Positions 41,288 through 51,714 of a stretch of 64,000 nt of DNA are shown piece by piece (positions within the stretch are counted from its first letter, which is position 1; each line of letters starts with the position of its first letter). The DNA comes from Bauldia sp963759235 (GTDB lineage: Bacteria > Pseudomonadota > Alphaproteobacteria > Rhizobiales > Kaistiaceae), in NCBI GenBank assembly GCA_963759235.1, contig CAVWYO010000004.1:1-64000 (forward strand). The letters run 5' to 3'. The position numbers and the translations under genes are program-made. The notes beneath the pieces were generated by a model, which saw nothing but the letters and a program-made list of their open reading frames with translations, ran no database searches and had not been told where the DNA came from.

Positions 41288-42457
41288 ATGCCCTGGGACA
41301 ACCAGTCCAGCGGCGGTGGCGGCTGGAAGAGCGGCGGTGGCGGCCCGTGGGGACAGCCGCCGCGCAATTCCGGCGGCGGCGGGGGCGGACCGACCCCACC
41401 TGATCTCGAGGAGCTTCTGCGGCGCAGCCAGGACCGACTGAAAAGCGTCCTTCCCGGCGGGGGCCGCAAGATGAACCCGATCACCATCATCGCCATTCTG
41501 GCGGTGGTCGCAGCGCTGATCGCCTACAACTTCTTCACCTTCCGGGTTCAGCCCGACGAGGTGGGCGTCGTCCTGCTCTTCGGAAAATACGACCGCGAGG
41601 CGCCTCCCGGCCTGAACTTCCGCTGGCCGTATCCGATCGAGACCGTCTACACGCCGCCGGTAACGCGCGTAAACAAGGTCACCATCGGCCAGTTCGGCGA
41701 CGACACGGTGAACAGCGGCCGCGACATTCCGGAAGAGAGCCTGATGCTGACCGGCGACGAAAACATCGTCGACATCGACTTCTCGGTCTTCTGGCTAATC
41801 AGCGACGCGCGGAACTACCTGTTCAACATGGACGATCCCGAGGGTTCGGTGAAGGCGGCGGCCGAAAGCGCCATGCGGGAGGTGGTCGGCCGCTCGAACA
41901 TCCAGCCGCTCCTCACCCAGGCGCGCCAAATCACCGAATCCGACGTGCAGAAGCTGATCCAAGAGACGCTGGACCACTACAAGGCCGGCGTGAAGGTGAC
42001 CCAGGTCCAGCTCCTCAAGGTCGATCCGCCGAGCGAGGTCATCGCCTCCTTCCGCGACGTTCAGGCGGCGCGCGCCGACCAGGAGCGCCTGCAGAACGAG
42101 GCGCAGACCTACGCCAACCGGGTCATCCCGGAAGCCCGCGGCCAGGGATCGCAGATCACCGAGGCGGCGATCGCCTATCGCGACAAGATCACCAACGAGG
42201 CGCAGGGCCAGGCCGACCGCTTCACGCAGGTCTATGAGAGCTATCGCGCGGCGCCCGAGGTGACGCGGCAGCGCATGTATCTCGACACGCTGCAGGAGGT
42301 CTTCTCCGATTCCAGCAAGGTGATCATCGACGAGAAGAATGCCGGTTCGGGGGTCATTCCGTATCTGCCCCTCGACTCGCTGCAAAGCCAGACGCCGCGC
42401 ACGAGCCCGACGCCATCCCCAGCCCCGGCCCCGGCGCCGGGAGGAGCCGGCCAATGA
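41288..42457 (+). CDS. hflK: HflK, FtsH protease modulator
   Basis: A 389-aa SPFH-domain membrane protein that forms a large ring with HflC around the FtsH protease. The N-terminal 60 residues are Gly/Pro-rich (GGGGGWKSGGGG-like), then one membrane helix (NPITIIAILAVVAALIAYNFF) and the SPFH domain from about residue 90 (RVQPDEVGVVLLFGKYDREA), with coiled-coil helices to about 340. The tail is Pro/Ala-rich. The ATG at 41288 follows GGAAAGG. Its stop overlaps the hflC start in ATGA. Confidence 0.95.
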   Translation: MPWDNQSSGGGGWKSGGGGPWGQPPRNSGGGGGGPTPPDLEELLRRSQDRLKSVLPGGGRKMNPITIIAILAVVAALIAYNFFTFRVQPDEVGVVLLFGKYDREAPPGLNFRWPYPIETVYTPPVTRVNKVTIGQFGDDTVNSGRDIPEESLMLTGDENIVDIDFSVFWLISDARNYLFNMDDPEGSVKAAAESAMREVVGRSNIQPLLTQARQITESDVQKLIQETLDHYKAGVKVTQVQLLKVDPPSEVIASFRDVQAARADQERLQNEAQTYANRVIPEARGQGSQITEAAIAYRDKITNEAQGQADRFTQVYESYRAAPEVTRQRMYLDTLQEVFSDSSKVIIDEKNAGSGVIPYLPLDSLQSQTPRTSPTPSPAPAPAPGGAGQ

Positions 42458-43572
42458 GACGCGGCATCTTCGGAGGCGTCGGCCTCGTCATCGTCATCGT
42501 CATCGGCATTCTGCTCTATCTCAGCATCTTCATCGTCGACCAGACCCAGCAGGTGCTGGTGCTACGCTTCGGCGATCCGGTGCGCGTCATCACCACGCCC
42601 GGGCTGAACTACAAGCTGCCGCTCATCGACAACGTGGTCTATCTCGACAAGCGCATCCTCGACCTCGATTCGCCGCCGCTGGAGGTCATCGCCTCCGACC
42701 AGAAGCGGTTGGTGGTCGATGCGTGGGGACGCTACAAGATCATCGACCCGCTCAAGTTCTTCCAGTCGGTCGGTTCGACGGGCACCGCCGATTCGCGGCT
42801 GTCGGTCCTCCTCAACTCGGCGGTCCGCCAGGTGCTTGGCGATGCGACCTTCATCCAGCTGGTGCGTGACGAGCGGCCGCAGCTCATGGCGCTGATCACA
42901 ACGCGCGTCGACCGCGAGGCCGAAGGATTCGGCATCCAGGTCGTCGACGTGAAGATCCGGCGCGCCGACCTGCCGGAGGCGAACAGCCAGGCGATCTACC
43001 AGCGCATGCAGACCGAACGGCAACGCGAAGCGACCCAGATTCGCGCCGACGGCGAGCAGCAGGCCCGGCGGATCCGGGCCGAGGCCGACCGGACCGCGAC
43101 GGTCATCGTTGCCGAAGCCACCCAGGAATCGGAGCGCGTGCGCGGCGAGGGCGAGGCCAAGCGCAACAATATCCTTGCGAAGGCGTTCAGCGTCGATCGC
43201 GATTTCTTCGCCTTCTACCGGTCGATGCAGGCTTATCAGACGGGACTCGGCGGCTCCTCCGACACCCGGCTGGTGGTTTCGCCCGATTCCGAGTTCTTCA
43301 AGTACTTCAACAACTCGCTAGGTACCGGACCGACGCCGGCTCCTGCCCCCGCCATCCCGCCGCCAGCCACTGAACCGAAACCATCCGCCGCCGTTCCGGC
43401 GGCGCCGGCGGAATCGGGCGGCGGCGCGGCGATCGACGCGCCGGCAGGTGGGGCAGCGGTGACCGACCCACCACCGCCTCCGGCCGCCCCGGCGGTTTCC
43501 GGGGATTCGGCACCGGCGGTACCGGAGCAGGGTTCCGATGCCGGCGCGGGCGGTGCCATCACGATCCAGTGA
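42454..43572 (+). CDS. hflC: HflC, FtsH protease modulator
   Basis: A 372-aa partner of HflK: an N-terminal membrane helix (FGGVGLVIVIVIGILLYLSI), the SPFH domain (VDQTQQVLVLRFGDPVRVIT), and charged helices with the family segment RMQTERQREATQIRADGEQQ. From about residue 290 there is a Pro/Ala-rich tail longer than in E. coli HflC. It starts inside the hflK stop (ATGA). The protease gene degP follows after about 115 nt, so the three envelope quality-control genes probably form one operon. Confidence 0.95.
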   Translation: MRRGIFGGVGLVIVIVIGILLYLSIFIVDQTQQVLVLRFGDPVRVITTPGLNYKLPLIDNVVYLDKRILDLDSPPLEVIASDQKRLVVDAWGRYKIIDPLKFFQSVGSTGTADSRLSVLLNSAVRQVLGDATFIQLVRDERPQLMALITTRVDREAEGFGIQVVDVKIRRADLPEANSQAIYQRMQTERQREATQIRADGEQQARRIRAEADRTATVIVAEATQESERVRGEGEAKRNNILAKAFSVDRDFFAFYRSMQAYQTGLGGSSDTRLVVSPDSEFFKYFNNSLGTGPTPAPAPAIPPPATEPKPSAAVPAAPAESGGGAAIDAPAGGAAVTDPPPPPAAPAVSGDSAPAVPEQGSDAGAGGAITIQ

Positions 43573-43689
43573 AAGTCGGGGTCTGCTATCGTTTGACGGT
43601 CGCCATTTTGCCCCAATTCGCGCATGATCCTTGATCGGCGCGTGGCCCTCGCGCGACGCAGTCCTGCAGGAAGTCCAGGAGACACGCCG

Positions 43690-45174
43690 ATGACCGTTCC
43701 TTCACTCACCGAGGCGAAGTCGGGCTTGACCAGACGAATCGCGGCAGCATTGGTCATCGGTGTCGGTGTGGCGGTCGGCCTCCAGGCGCCGGCGATGGCG
43801 CGCGGGCCGACTTCCGTGGCCGATATCGCCGCGGAGCTGCTCGATTCGGTCGTCAACGTCTCGACCAGCCAGACGGTCGCCGGATCGAGCGACCTGCCGG
43901 CACCGCAGCTGCCGGACGGCTCGCCGTTCCAGGATTTCTTCGACCAGTTCTTCGATCAGAAATCGCAAACCGACAAGCCGCGCCGGGTGCAGTCGCTGGG
44001 CTCCGGCTTCATCATCGACGCGTCCGGCTTGATCGTCACCAACAATCACGTCATCGAGGGCGCCGACGAGATCACCGTGAACTTCACCGACGGGTCGAAG
44101 CTCAAGGCGACCGTCGTCGGGCATGATGAGAAAACCGACCTGGCGGTGCTCAAGGTCGAGCCGGAGAAGCCGCTGAAGGCTCTGCGTTTCGGCAATTCGG
44201 AGGCGCTGCGGGTCGGCGACTGGGTGATGGCGATCGGCAACCCCTTCGGGCTCGGCGGCACGGTTACCGTCGGCATCGTGTCGGCGCGCAATCGCGACAT
44301 CAACTCCGGCCCCTACGACAACTTCATCCAGACCGACGCGTCCATCAATCGCGGCAATTCGGGCGGCCCGCTGTTCAACATGGACGGCGAGGTCATCGGC
44401 ATCAATACGGCGATCATCTCGCCGACCGGCGGGTCGATCGGTATCGGCTTCGCCATCCCGTCGAGCACGGCGGTCAACGTCATCGATCAGTTGCGCGACT
44501 TCGGCGAGACCAGGCGTGGTTGGCTCGGCGTCCGCATCCAGGAGGTCACCGACGACATCGCCGAAGGGCTGTCGATGCCTTCCGCGTCGGGCGCACTGGT
44601 TGCCGGCGTGACCGAGAAAGGTCCCGCCGAGGATGCCGGGATCGAGCCGGGCGACGTGATCCTCAAGTTCGACGGCCATCCCGTCGCGGCGATGCACGAC
44701 CTGCCGCGCATGGTCGCCGACGAGCCGGTCGGCAAGGAGGTTGACATCACCGTCCTGCGCAAAGGCAAGGAGCAGACCGTCAAGGTCAAGCTCGGCCGGC
44801 TCGAGGAGGCCGACGCGGCCGCGCCCGACGCCGCGGCGCCGCCCGCCGACGCGCCGCCGGAACCGGCGGTGGTGACCGGCCCGCTCGGGCTTTCGCTCGC
44901 CGACCTGTCGCCGACCCTGCGCACCCGGTTCGGAATCAAGGATCAGATCACCGGCGTCGTCGTCACCGACGTGGCGGAAGGCAGCGCCGCGGCGGAGAAG
45001 CGCGTCCAGCCCGGCGACGTCATCATGGAGATTTCCCAGGAACCGGTGAAATCGGCGGACGACGTGCAGGCGCGGATCGACCAGCTCAAGACCGACGGCC
45101 GGAAATCCGCACTCCTTTTGCTCGCCAACAAGGATGGCGACCTGCGCTTCGTGGCGGTGACGATCTCCGAATAG
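43690..45174 (+). CDS. degP: DegP/Do-type periplasmic serine protease (two PDZ)
   Basis: A 494-aa protease-chaperone for misfolded envelope proteins. A signal peptide is seen (RRIAAALVIGVGVAVGLQAP, cut near AMA-RGP). The catalytic triad is His in TNNHVIEGAD, Asp in EKTDLAVLKV, Ser in NRGNSGGPLF. Two PDZ domains follow (RGWLGVRIQEVTDDI near 280 and LGLSLADLSPTLRTRF near 400), joined by an Ala/Pro-rich linker. ATG 43690 has AGGAG 8 nt upstream; an upstream in-frame codon at 43624 lacks one. Its place behind hflKC is the usual arrangement in Rhizobiales. Confidence 0.95.
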   Translation: MTVPSLTEAKSGLTRRIAAALVIGVGVAVGLQAPAMARGPTSVADIAAELLDSVVNVSTSQTVAGSSDLPAPQLPDGSPFQDFFDQFFDQKSQTDKPRRVQSLGSGFIIDASGLIVTNNHVIEGADEITVNFTDGSKLKATVVGHDEKTDLAVLKVEPEKPLKALRFGNSEALRVGDWVMAIGNPFGLGGTVTVGIVSARNRDINSGPYDNFIQTDASINRGNSGGPLFNMDGEVIGINTAIISPTGGSIGIGFAIPSSTAVNVIDQLRDFGETRRGWLGVRIQEVTDDIAEGLSMPSASGALVAGVTEKGPAEDAGIEPGDVILKFDGHPVAAMHDLPRMVADEPVGKEVDITVLRKGKEQTVKVKLGRLEEADAAAPDAAAPPADAPPEPAVVTGPLGLSLADLSPTLRTRFGIKDQITGVVVTDVAEGSAAAEKRVQPGDVIMEISQEPVKSADDVQARIDQLKTDGRKSALLLLANKDGDLRFVAVTISE

Positions 45175-45180
45175 GCTTCT

Positions 45181-45774
45181 TCACGGCTGCGAAGCGGACG
45201 GCGCCCTGTCGGCCCGCTTCTTCTCCGCCTGCCGCCAGTCGCGGGCGCGCAGACGGTAGAGCGCGTGAAGAGCGAGGGGGTGATCGGCGGCCAGGTTGGG
45301 ATGGAGGAAGTCGCCGTCCGGCACCCGGACCATTCCAATCCGCTCCATGACACGCTGCGAGCGGAGGTTCGCAGGCGGCGCAAACGAAACCAGCTTTCTG
45401 AGGCCGAGCGGGCCGAACGCCATCGCGACGACGGCGGTGGCGGCTTCGGTGGCGAACCCCCGACCCCAGAACGGCCGGGCGAGACGCCAGCCGATCTCGA
45501 CGGCCGGGGTGAAGGGCGCGGCGAAGGACGGGCGCGCCAGGCCGACCAAGCCGATGAAGGCGCCCGTTTCTTTCGTATCGACGGCGAATAGGCCCCAGCC
45601 GCGACCGGCGATGCGCCTACGGTTGCGATCGACGATGAGGTCGGATTCCTCGCGGCCGAGCGGCGCCGGGAAGTAGGTCATCACCTCCGGATCGGCGTTC
45701 ATCGCCGCGAAAGGCGCCTTGTCCTCCTCCCGCCATTGGCGGAGCACCAGGCGGTCGGTTTCGGCAACGATCAC
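45181..45774 (-). CDS. RimJ/RimL-type GNAT acetyltransferase
   Basis: A 197-aa GNAT protein of the RimJ/RimL-like group: TDRLVLRQWREEDKAPFAAM at the start, EIGWRLARPFWGRGFATEAA with the acetyl-CoA loop, and PPANLRSQRVMERIGM near the end. Members acetylate protein N-termini or small molecules; the target is not evident. It starts with GTG 45774. It is convergent with degP, with only 6 nt between the stops. Confidence 0.88.
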   Translation of the reverse strand: MIVAETDRLVLRQWREEDKAPFAAMNADPEVMTYFPAPLGREESDLIVDRNRRRIAGRGWGLFAVDTKETGAFIGLVGLARPSFAAPFTPAVEIGWRLARPFWGRGFATEAATAVVAMAFGPLGLRKLVSFAPPANLRSQRVMERIGMVRVPDGDFLHPNLAADHPLALHALYRLRARDWRQAEKKRADRAPSASQP

Positions 45775-45822
45775 GCGACGGACTCCGTGCGCCGGCAGTC
45801 CCGGCCGTTCATCGCGACGCCG

Positions 45823-47049
45823 TCAGTCGAGGACGTGGCTGACCATGCCGTCGGCGAGCTTCGGTTCGAACCAGGTTGACTTCGGCGGCATGATGCCGCC
45901 GGCGTCGGCGACCGCCATGAGGTCGGCCATCTGGGTCGGATAGAGCGAGAAGGCGACGGCTTTCTCGCCGGAGGCAACCCGCGCCTCCAGCTCGCTCAAG
46001 CCGCGCCCGCCGCCGACGAAATCGATGCGCTTGTCGGTGCGGGGGTCGGTGATGCCGAAGAGCGGCTCGATGGCATTGCGGGCGAGCAGCGTGATCGGCA
46101 GACCGCCGATCGGATCGTTTGCCGGGACGCATTCGGCCGGAAGCGCGAGCCGGTACCATCGACCGGCGAGAAACATGCCGAACACGGTCGGGCCAGTGGG
46201 CTCGACGGGAGTCGCGGACGGCTCGACGCTGAACCGCCGGCCGAGCTCGGCGAGGAGTTCGGCCGGGCTGCGGCCGTTGAGGTCGCCGATGAGACGATTG
46301 TAGGCGAGGATGGTCATCTCGTGATCCGGAAACAGGACCGAGAGGAAATAGTTGTGCGAGCCGGTGCCGCCGCGTGCCGCCGCCACGCGCGCGGCAGCCG
46401 CCGACCGGTGGTGGCCATCGGCGATATAAAGCGCCGGCAACGCGTCGATTGCGCTGGTCAGCTTCGCAATCGTCTCGTCGTCGGAGATCACCCAGAGCTG
46501 GTGACAAACGCTGTCGGCGCCGGCGACCTCGACATCGACGTCGGGCGCGCCGTCGGCGGCGGCGGCGAGCATCGCGTCAACTGCCGGCGCGGCGGGATAG
46601 GCCATCATCACCGGCCCAGTCTGGGCATTCACCGCCTCGATCTGGCGAACCCGGTCGTCCTCCTTCACCGGAGTCGTCAATTCATGCTTGCGGATGCGGT
46701 TGGTGGCATAGTCGGCGAGCGAGGCGACGGCGGCGAGGCCGGTCTGCCGATGGCCGCGCCAGATCAGGCGGTAGACGTAGTAAAGCGGCTTGGCGTCGCG
46801 GATGAGAACGCCCTCGGTCTCCATATGGGCAAGGTTCTCGGCTGCCCTCGCGTAAACGGCGGGATCGTAGGGGTCGATATCCGGGGCGAGGTCGATCTCC
46901 GGTTTGGAGACGTGAAGAAAGCTCCATGGCTTGCCGGCGGCGCGCGTCCGCGCTTCGGCGCTCGACAGCACGTCATAAGGAGGGGCAAGCACCTCTGCGG
47001 CCCGGCCGGGTGCCGGACGGAGCGCCCGGAAAGGTCGAATAAGCGTCAC
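45823..47049 (-). CDS. DUF1015 family protein
   Basis: A 408-aa cytosolic protein matching DUF1015 (COG4198): LIRPFRALRPAPGRAAEVLA with APPYDVLSSAEARTRAAGKP at the N-terminus, then PLYYVYRLIWRGHRQTGLAA, ELTTPVKEDDRVRQIEAVNA, and LYIADGHHRSAAAARVAAAR with the conserved DGHHR. The family is widespread and conserved, but I know of no firmly assigned function for this branch. The frame is open to 47112, but GTG 47049 begins at the conserved LIRPF region and has AGGGGAA upstream. It is transcribed alone. Confidence 0.87.
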   Translation of the reverse strand: MTLIRPFRALRPAPGRAAEVLAPPYDVLSSAEARTRAAGKPWSFLHVSKPEIDLAPDIDPYDPAVYARAAENLAHMETEGVLIRDAKPLYYVYRLIWRGHRQTGLAAVASLADYATNRIRKHELTTPVKEDDRVRQIEAVNAQTGPVMMAYPAAPAVDAMLAAAADGAPDVDVEVAGADSVCHQLWVISDDETIAKLTSAIDALPALYIADGHHRSAAAARVAAARGGTGSHNYFLSVLFPDHEMTILAYNRLIGDLNGRSPAELLAELGRRFSVEPSATPVEPTGPTVFGMFLAGRWYRLALPAECVPANDPIGGLPITLLARNAIEPLFGITDPRTDKRIDFVGGGRGLSELEARVASGEKAVAFSLYPTQMADLMAVADAGGIMPPKSTWFEPKLADGMVSHVLD

Positions 47050-47259
47050 GATTGTCTGTTCCCCTTGCGCGACGTCGAGCGCGGTTTTAGTTGCCGGCGA
47101 TGATAGGATCAACCTGAACCCTCACCGGCGCCGGGCGAGCATGAGGCGGATTGGCGCCATGGTCCCGGAGCTCATGGCGATCGTTGTTGGCTCTGCCATC
47201 CGCGGCCGGCCCGCCTCGACGCCCCAAGGGATGGCCGGATCGCGGCGGTTGGTGGCGTG

Positions 47260-48174
47260 ATGCAGACGATCCTGATAGCCGGACCCACGGCAAGCGGCAA
47301 GTCGCGGCTGGCAATCGAACTCGCGCGTCAAGTCGGCGGCGCGATCATCAATGCCGATGCCATGCAGGTCTACGCCGAACTCAGGGTGCTCTCGGCGCGA
47401 CCGACGGCGGACGAGGTGGCGACCACCCCGCATCAGCTCTACGGCCACGTGGCGGCGGCGACCCGCTACTCGGTCGGACGGTGGCTGGGCGACGCGGCGC
47501 GGGCGCTCGAGAAGGCCCGGGAAGGCGGGCTGGTTCCGATCTTTGTCGGCGGCACCGGCCTCTATTTCAAGGCGCTGACCGAAGGGCTTGTCACGATTCC
47601 GCCGGTCCCGGCCGACCTCCGCGCGCGGCTTGACGCCGAAACGCAGGATTTGGAAAGCGAAGTGCTGCATGCTCGTCTCTCCGCCCGGGATCCCGAAACC
47701 GCCGCGACGGTCCGCCCGTCCGACCGTTCGCGGATCATGCGGGCGATCGAGGTGTTCGAGGCAAGCGGCCGGCCGCTGACAGCATGGCAGAGAGGAGAGG
47801 GTTCGCGGCCATTGGTCGAGGCGGAAGCCATGCGGCTTGTGGTCGCGCCGGACCGTGCCTGGCTTCATGCCCGCATTTCGAAACGCGCCGAGGGGATGCT
47901 CCACGAGGGCGTCCTCGACGAGGTGCGCCGCCTCGCCGATCTCGGCCTCCACCCCGATCTTCCGGCGATGAAGGCGATCGGTGTCCGCCAGTATCTCGAT
48001 CATTTCGCCGGCAAGCTGTCGCTCGAGGAGGCCATCGCCGCCGTGAAGACCGAAACCCGCCGCTATGCCAAGCGGCAGGAAACCTGGTTCCGCAACCAGA
48101 TGGGCGACTGGGTTCGTATCGATCCGCATGCTGCGACGGCGCTGCGAAGCCGGTTGGGCGCCGCGGCCAAATAG
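47260..48174 (+). CDS. miaA: tRNA dimethylallyltransferase MiaA
   Basis: A 304-aa enzyme that adds the dimethylallyl group to A37 of tRNAs reading UNN codons. The P-loop is LIAGPTASGKSRLAIELA (residues about 5-22), followed by IINADAMQVYAELRVL, VGGTGLYFKALTEGL, and the tRNA-contacting ETRRYAKRQETWFRNQ near the C-terminus. ATG 47260 was chosen over the adjacent GTG 47257. The DUF1015 gene is divergent, with about 210 nt between them. Confidence 0.95.
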   Translation: MQTILIAGPTASGKSRLAIELARQVGGAIINADAMQVYAELRVLSARPTADEVATTPHQLYGHVAAATRYSVGRWLGDAARALEKAREGGLVPIFVGGTGLYFKALTEGLVTIPPVPADLRARLDAETQDLESEVLHARLSARDPETAATVRPSDRSRIMRAIEVFEASGRPLTAWQRGEGSRPLVEAEAMRLVVAPDRAWLHARISKRAEGMLHEGVLDEVRRLADLGLHPDLPAMKAIGVRQYLDHFAGKLSLEEAIAAVKTETRRYAKRQETWFRNQMGDWVRIDPHAATALRSRLGAAAK

Positions 48175-48177
48175 GGA

Positions 48178-48206
48178 TTGACCACGCCTGCCGCCATCCT
48201 TATCTT
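48178..48206 (+). promoter_or_regulatory. promoter of the ilvB leader
   Basis: TTGACC (48178-48183) and TATCTT (48201-48206) are separated by exactly 17 nt, giving a sigma-70-like promoter. Transcription would start near 48213, just before the leader-peptide ribosome-binding site AAGAGGAG. It begins 3 nt after the miaA stop. Confidence 0.7.
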
Positions 48207-48234
48207 GCACCGCAGTAAGAGGAGCAATGGCAAC

Positions 48235-48288
48235 ATGCGGACGAAATCCGTCCTCGTAATCAGGGAGCGCACTGCCACGATGGCTTGA
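48235..48288 (+). CDS. ilvB leader peptide (attenuator)
   Basis: A 17-codon reading frame, MRTKSVLVIRERTATMA, preceded by AAGAGGAG. The cluster of Val, Leu, Val and Ile codons is the sensor. Ribosome stalling there when branched-chain aminoacyl-tRNAs are scarce would favour an antiterminator and let transcription run into ilvBN. Leader peptides of this kind precede ilvB in many alphaproteobacteria. Confidence 0.85.
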   Translation: MRTKSVLVIRERTATMA

Positions 48289-48314
48289 GCCGTCGCGATT
48301 GGTGGTGCGCAAAC

Positions 48315-48337
48315 AGGGCCCGGAAGGGCCTTTTTTT
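48315..48337 (+). terminator. attenuator terminator before ilvB
   Basis: GGCCC (48317-48321), a GGAA loop and GGGCC (48326-48330) form a GC stem, extended by A-T and G-T pairs, followed by seven T. It lies 27 nt after the leader-peptide stop and 43 nt before ilvB. This is the expected site for transcription attenuation. Confidence 0.85.
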
Positions 48338-48379
48338 ATGGTGAAAGCAGCTATGGCTCGCGAGTGTTGAGGTGGCGCG

Positions 48380-50190
<1,811 letters not shown>

Positions 50191-50191
<1 letters not shown>

Positions 50192-50814
50192 TGCGGCGCG
50201 CGAAAGCCGGCGCGCCGGCGCGAAAGCCGGCCGCCAATTTGCCCGCGAAAAAACGGGAACCGGAGGTGCTGCCGCCGGCTTCCGCCTATTTCATCGAGGA
50301 GCGCCACGACCGCTACGAGCGGCATACGCTTTCGGTGATCGTCGACAACGAGCCCGGCGTGCTCGCCCGGGTGATCGGGCTCTTCTCCGGGCGCGGCTAC
50401 AACATCGACAGCCTGACGGTGTCCGAGACGGAGCATGCCAAGCAGCAGTCGCGGATCACCATCGTCACCACCGGCACGCCGATGGTGCTCGTTCAGATCA
50501 AGAGCCAGCTCGAACGGCTGGTGCCGGTGCATTCGGTCAACGATCTCACGGCGGACGGCAACCCCTTGGAACGCGAGCTGGCGCTGGTCAAGATCGTCGG
50601 CACGGGCGACAAGCGGGTGGAGGCGCTGAGGATTGCCGACGCGTTTCGCGCCGAGGTGGTCGGTGCGTCGACCGGGCACTTCATCTTTCAACTCACCGGA
50701 CGCACCGACAAGATCGAGCAGTTCATCGCCATCATGGCGCCGCTCGGCCTGGTCGAGGTGTGCCGAACCGGCATCGCGGCGCTGACCCGCGGGCCGGAGG
50801 CGATGGCCGGGTGA
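50191..50814 (+). CDS. ilvN: acetolactate synthase small subunit
   Basis: A 207-aa regulatory subunit carrying valine feedback inhibition of IlvB. The N-terminal ACT domain is visible (HTLSVIVDNEPGVLARVIGL, then GRGYNIDSLTVSETE), followed by the C-terminal domain (ELALVKIVGTGDKRVEALRI and LTGRTDKIEQFIAIM). The first 40 residues are a Lys/Ala/Pro-rich extension beyond the usual start (MRRAKAGAPARKPAANLPAK). ATG 50191 shares a base with the ilvB stop, so the subunits are made in coupled fashion. This naming is often ilvH in annotations. Confidence 0.95.
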
Positions 50815-50967
50815 TCGGCCAAGGCGGTTGACCGCCGTGTCGGCTCTTGCGGACGCGTGGCCTGAGGGGACGGCGGGCGGTAGGACGATTTTCGCATTGA
50901 CAGGAAGCGGCCAGTCGGAGAGTCCTCGGCGCGCCGACCTCCGGGTCCGACAGCGCGTAACACCATC

Positions 50968-51714
50968 ATGACCGCCAAGCTTTCCGTGAACCTCAATGCG
51001 ATCGCCTATCTCCGCAACCGGCGGGATCTGCCGTGGCCAAGCGTTATCGGCCTCGGCCGCATCGCGCTCGAGGCGGGCGCTCACGGGCTGACCGTCCATC
51101 CGCGGCCGGACGAGCGCCATATCCGCCGCTCCGACGTCGCCGACATCGCCAAGCTGATTGCCGAGGAGTTTCCGGAGCGCGAATTCAACATCGAGGGCAA
51201 CCCCGACGCGCGGTTCACCGAGATCGTCGAGACGGTACGACCGAGCCAGGTCACGCTGGTGCCGGACGACATCCGGCAGGCGACCTCCGACCACGGCTGG
51301 GACATTGCAGCGCACCGCGACTTCCTTGCCTCGATCGTGGCGCGGCTCAAGCAAGCGGGGCTCCGCGTATCCCTGTTCGTCGACCCGATTGCCGAGATGC
51401 CCGGATTGGCGAAGGAGGTCGGGGCCGATCGCGTGGAGATTTACACCGGTCCCTATGGCGGCGCGTCCGATCCCGCGGTCAGAGCGCGCGAGTTCGACAA
51501 GGTCGTGGCGACCGGCAATGCGGCGCGCGACGCCGGCCTCGGCCTCAATGCCGGCCACGATTTGACGCTCGACAACCTGCCGCCACTGGTCAAGGCGCTG
51601 CCGCACCTTGCCGAGGTGTCGATCGGCCACGCCATCACCGCGGATGCGCTGCGATTCGGCATGGCCGATGTGGTCTTGCGCTATCGAGTGGCGTGCGGCG
51701 AACTGATTGGATGA
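50968..51714 (+). CDS. pdxJ: pyridoxine 5'-phosphate synthase PdxJ
   Basis: A 248-aa TIM-barrel enzyme that condenses deoxyxylulose 5-phosphate with 3-amino-2-oxopropyl phosphate in vitamin B6 synthesis. Typical blocks are LSVNLNAIAYLRNRR, AGAHGLTVHPRPDERHIRRS, EFNIEGNPDARF, QVTLVPDDIRQATSDHGWD and GLGLNAGHDLTLDNLP. Its stop overlaps the start of the first sulfotransferase gene (ATGA), an unusual partner: pdxJ more often precedes acpS. Confidence 0.95.
   Translation: MTAKLSVNLNAIAYLRNRRDLPWPSVIGLGRIALEAGAHGLTVHPRPDERHIRRSDVADIAKLIAEEFPEREFNIEGNPDARFTEIVETVRPSQVTLVPDDIRQATSDHGWDIAAHRDFLASIVARLKQAGLRVSLFVDPIAEMPGLAKEVGADRVEIYTGPYGGASDPAVRAREFDKVVATGNAARDAGLGLNAGHDLTLDNLPPLVKALPHLAEVSIGHAITADALRFGMADVVLRYRVACGELIG

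Noticed and set aside
47060..47259. Small frames between DUF1015 and miaA
   Set aside because: No ribosome-binding sites, no conserved motif and they overlap probable promoter DNA.
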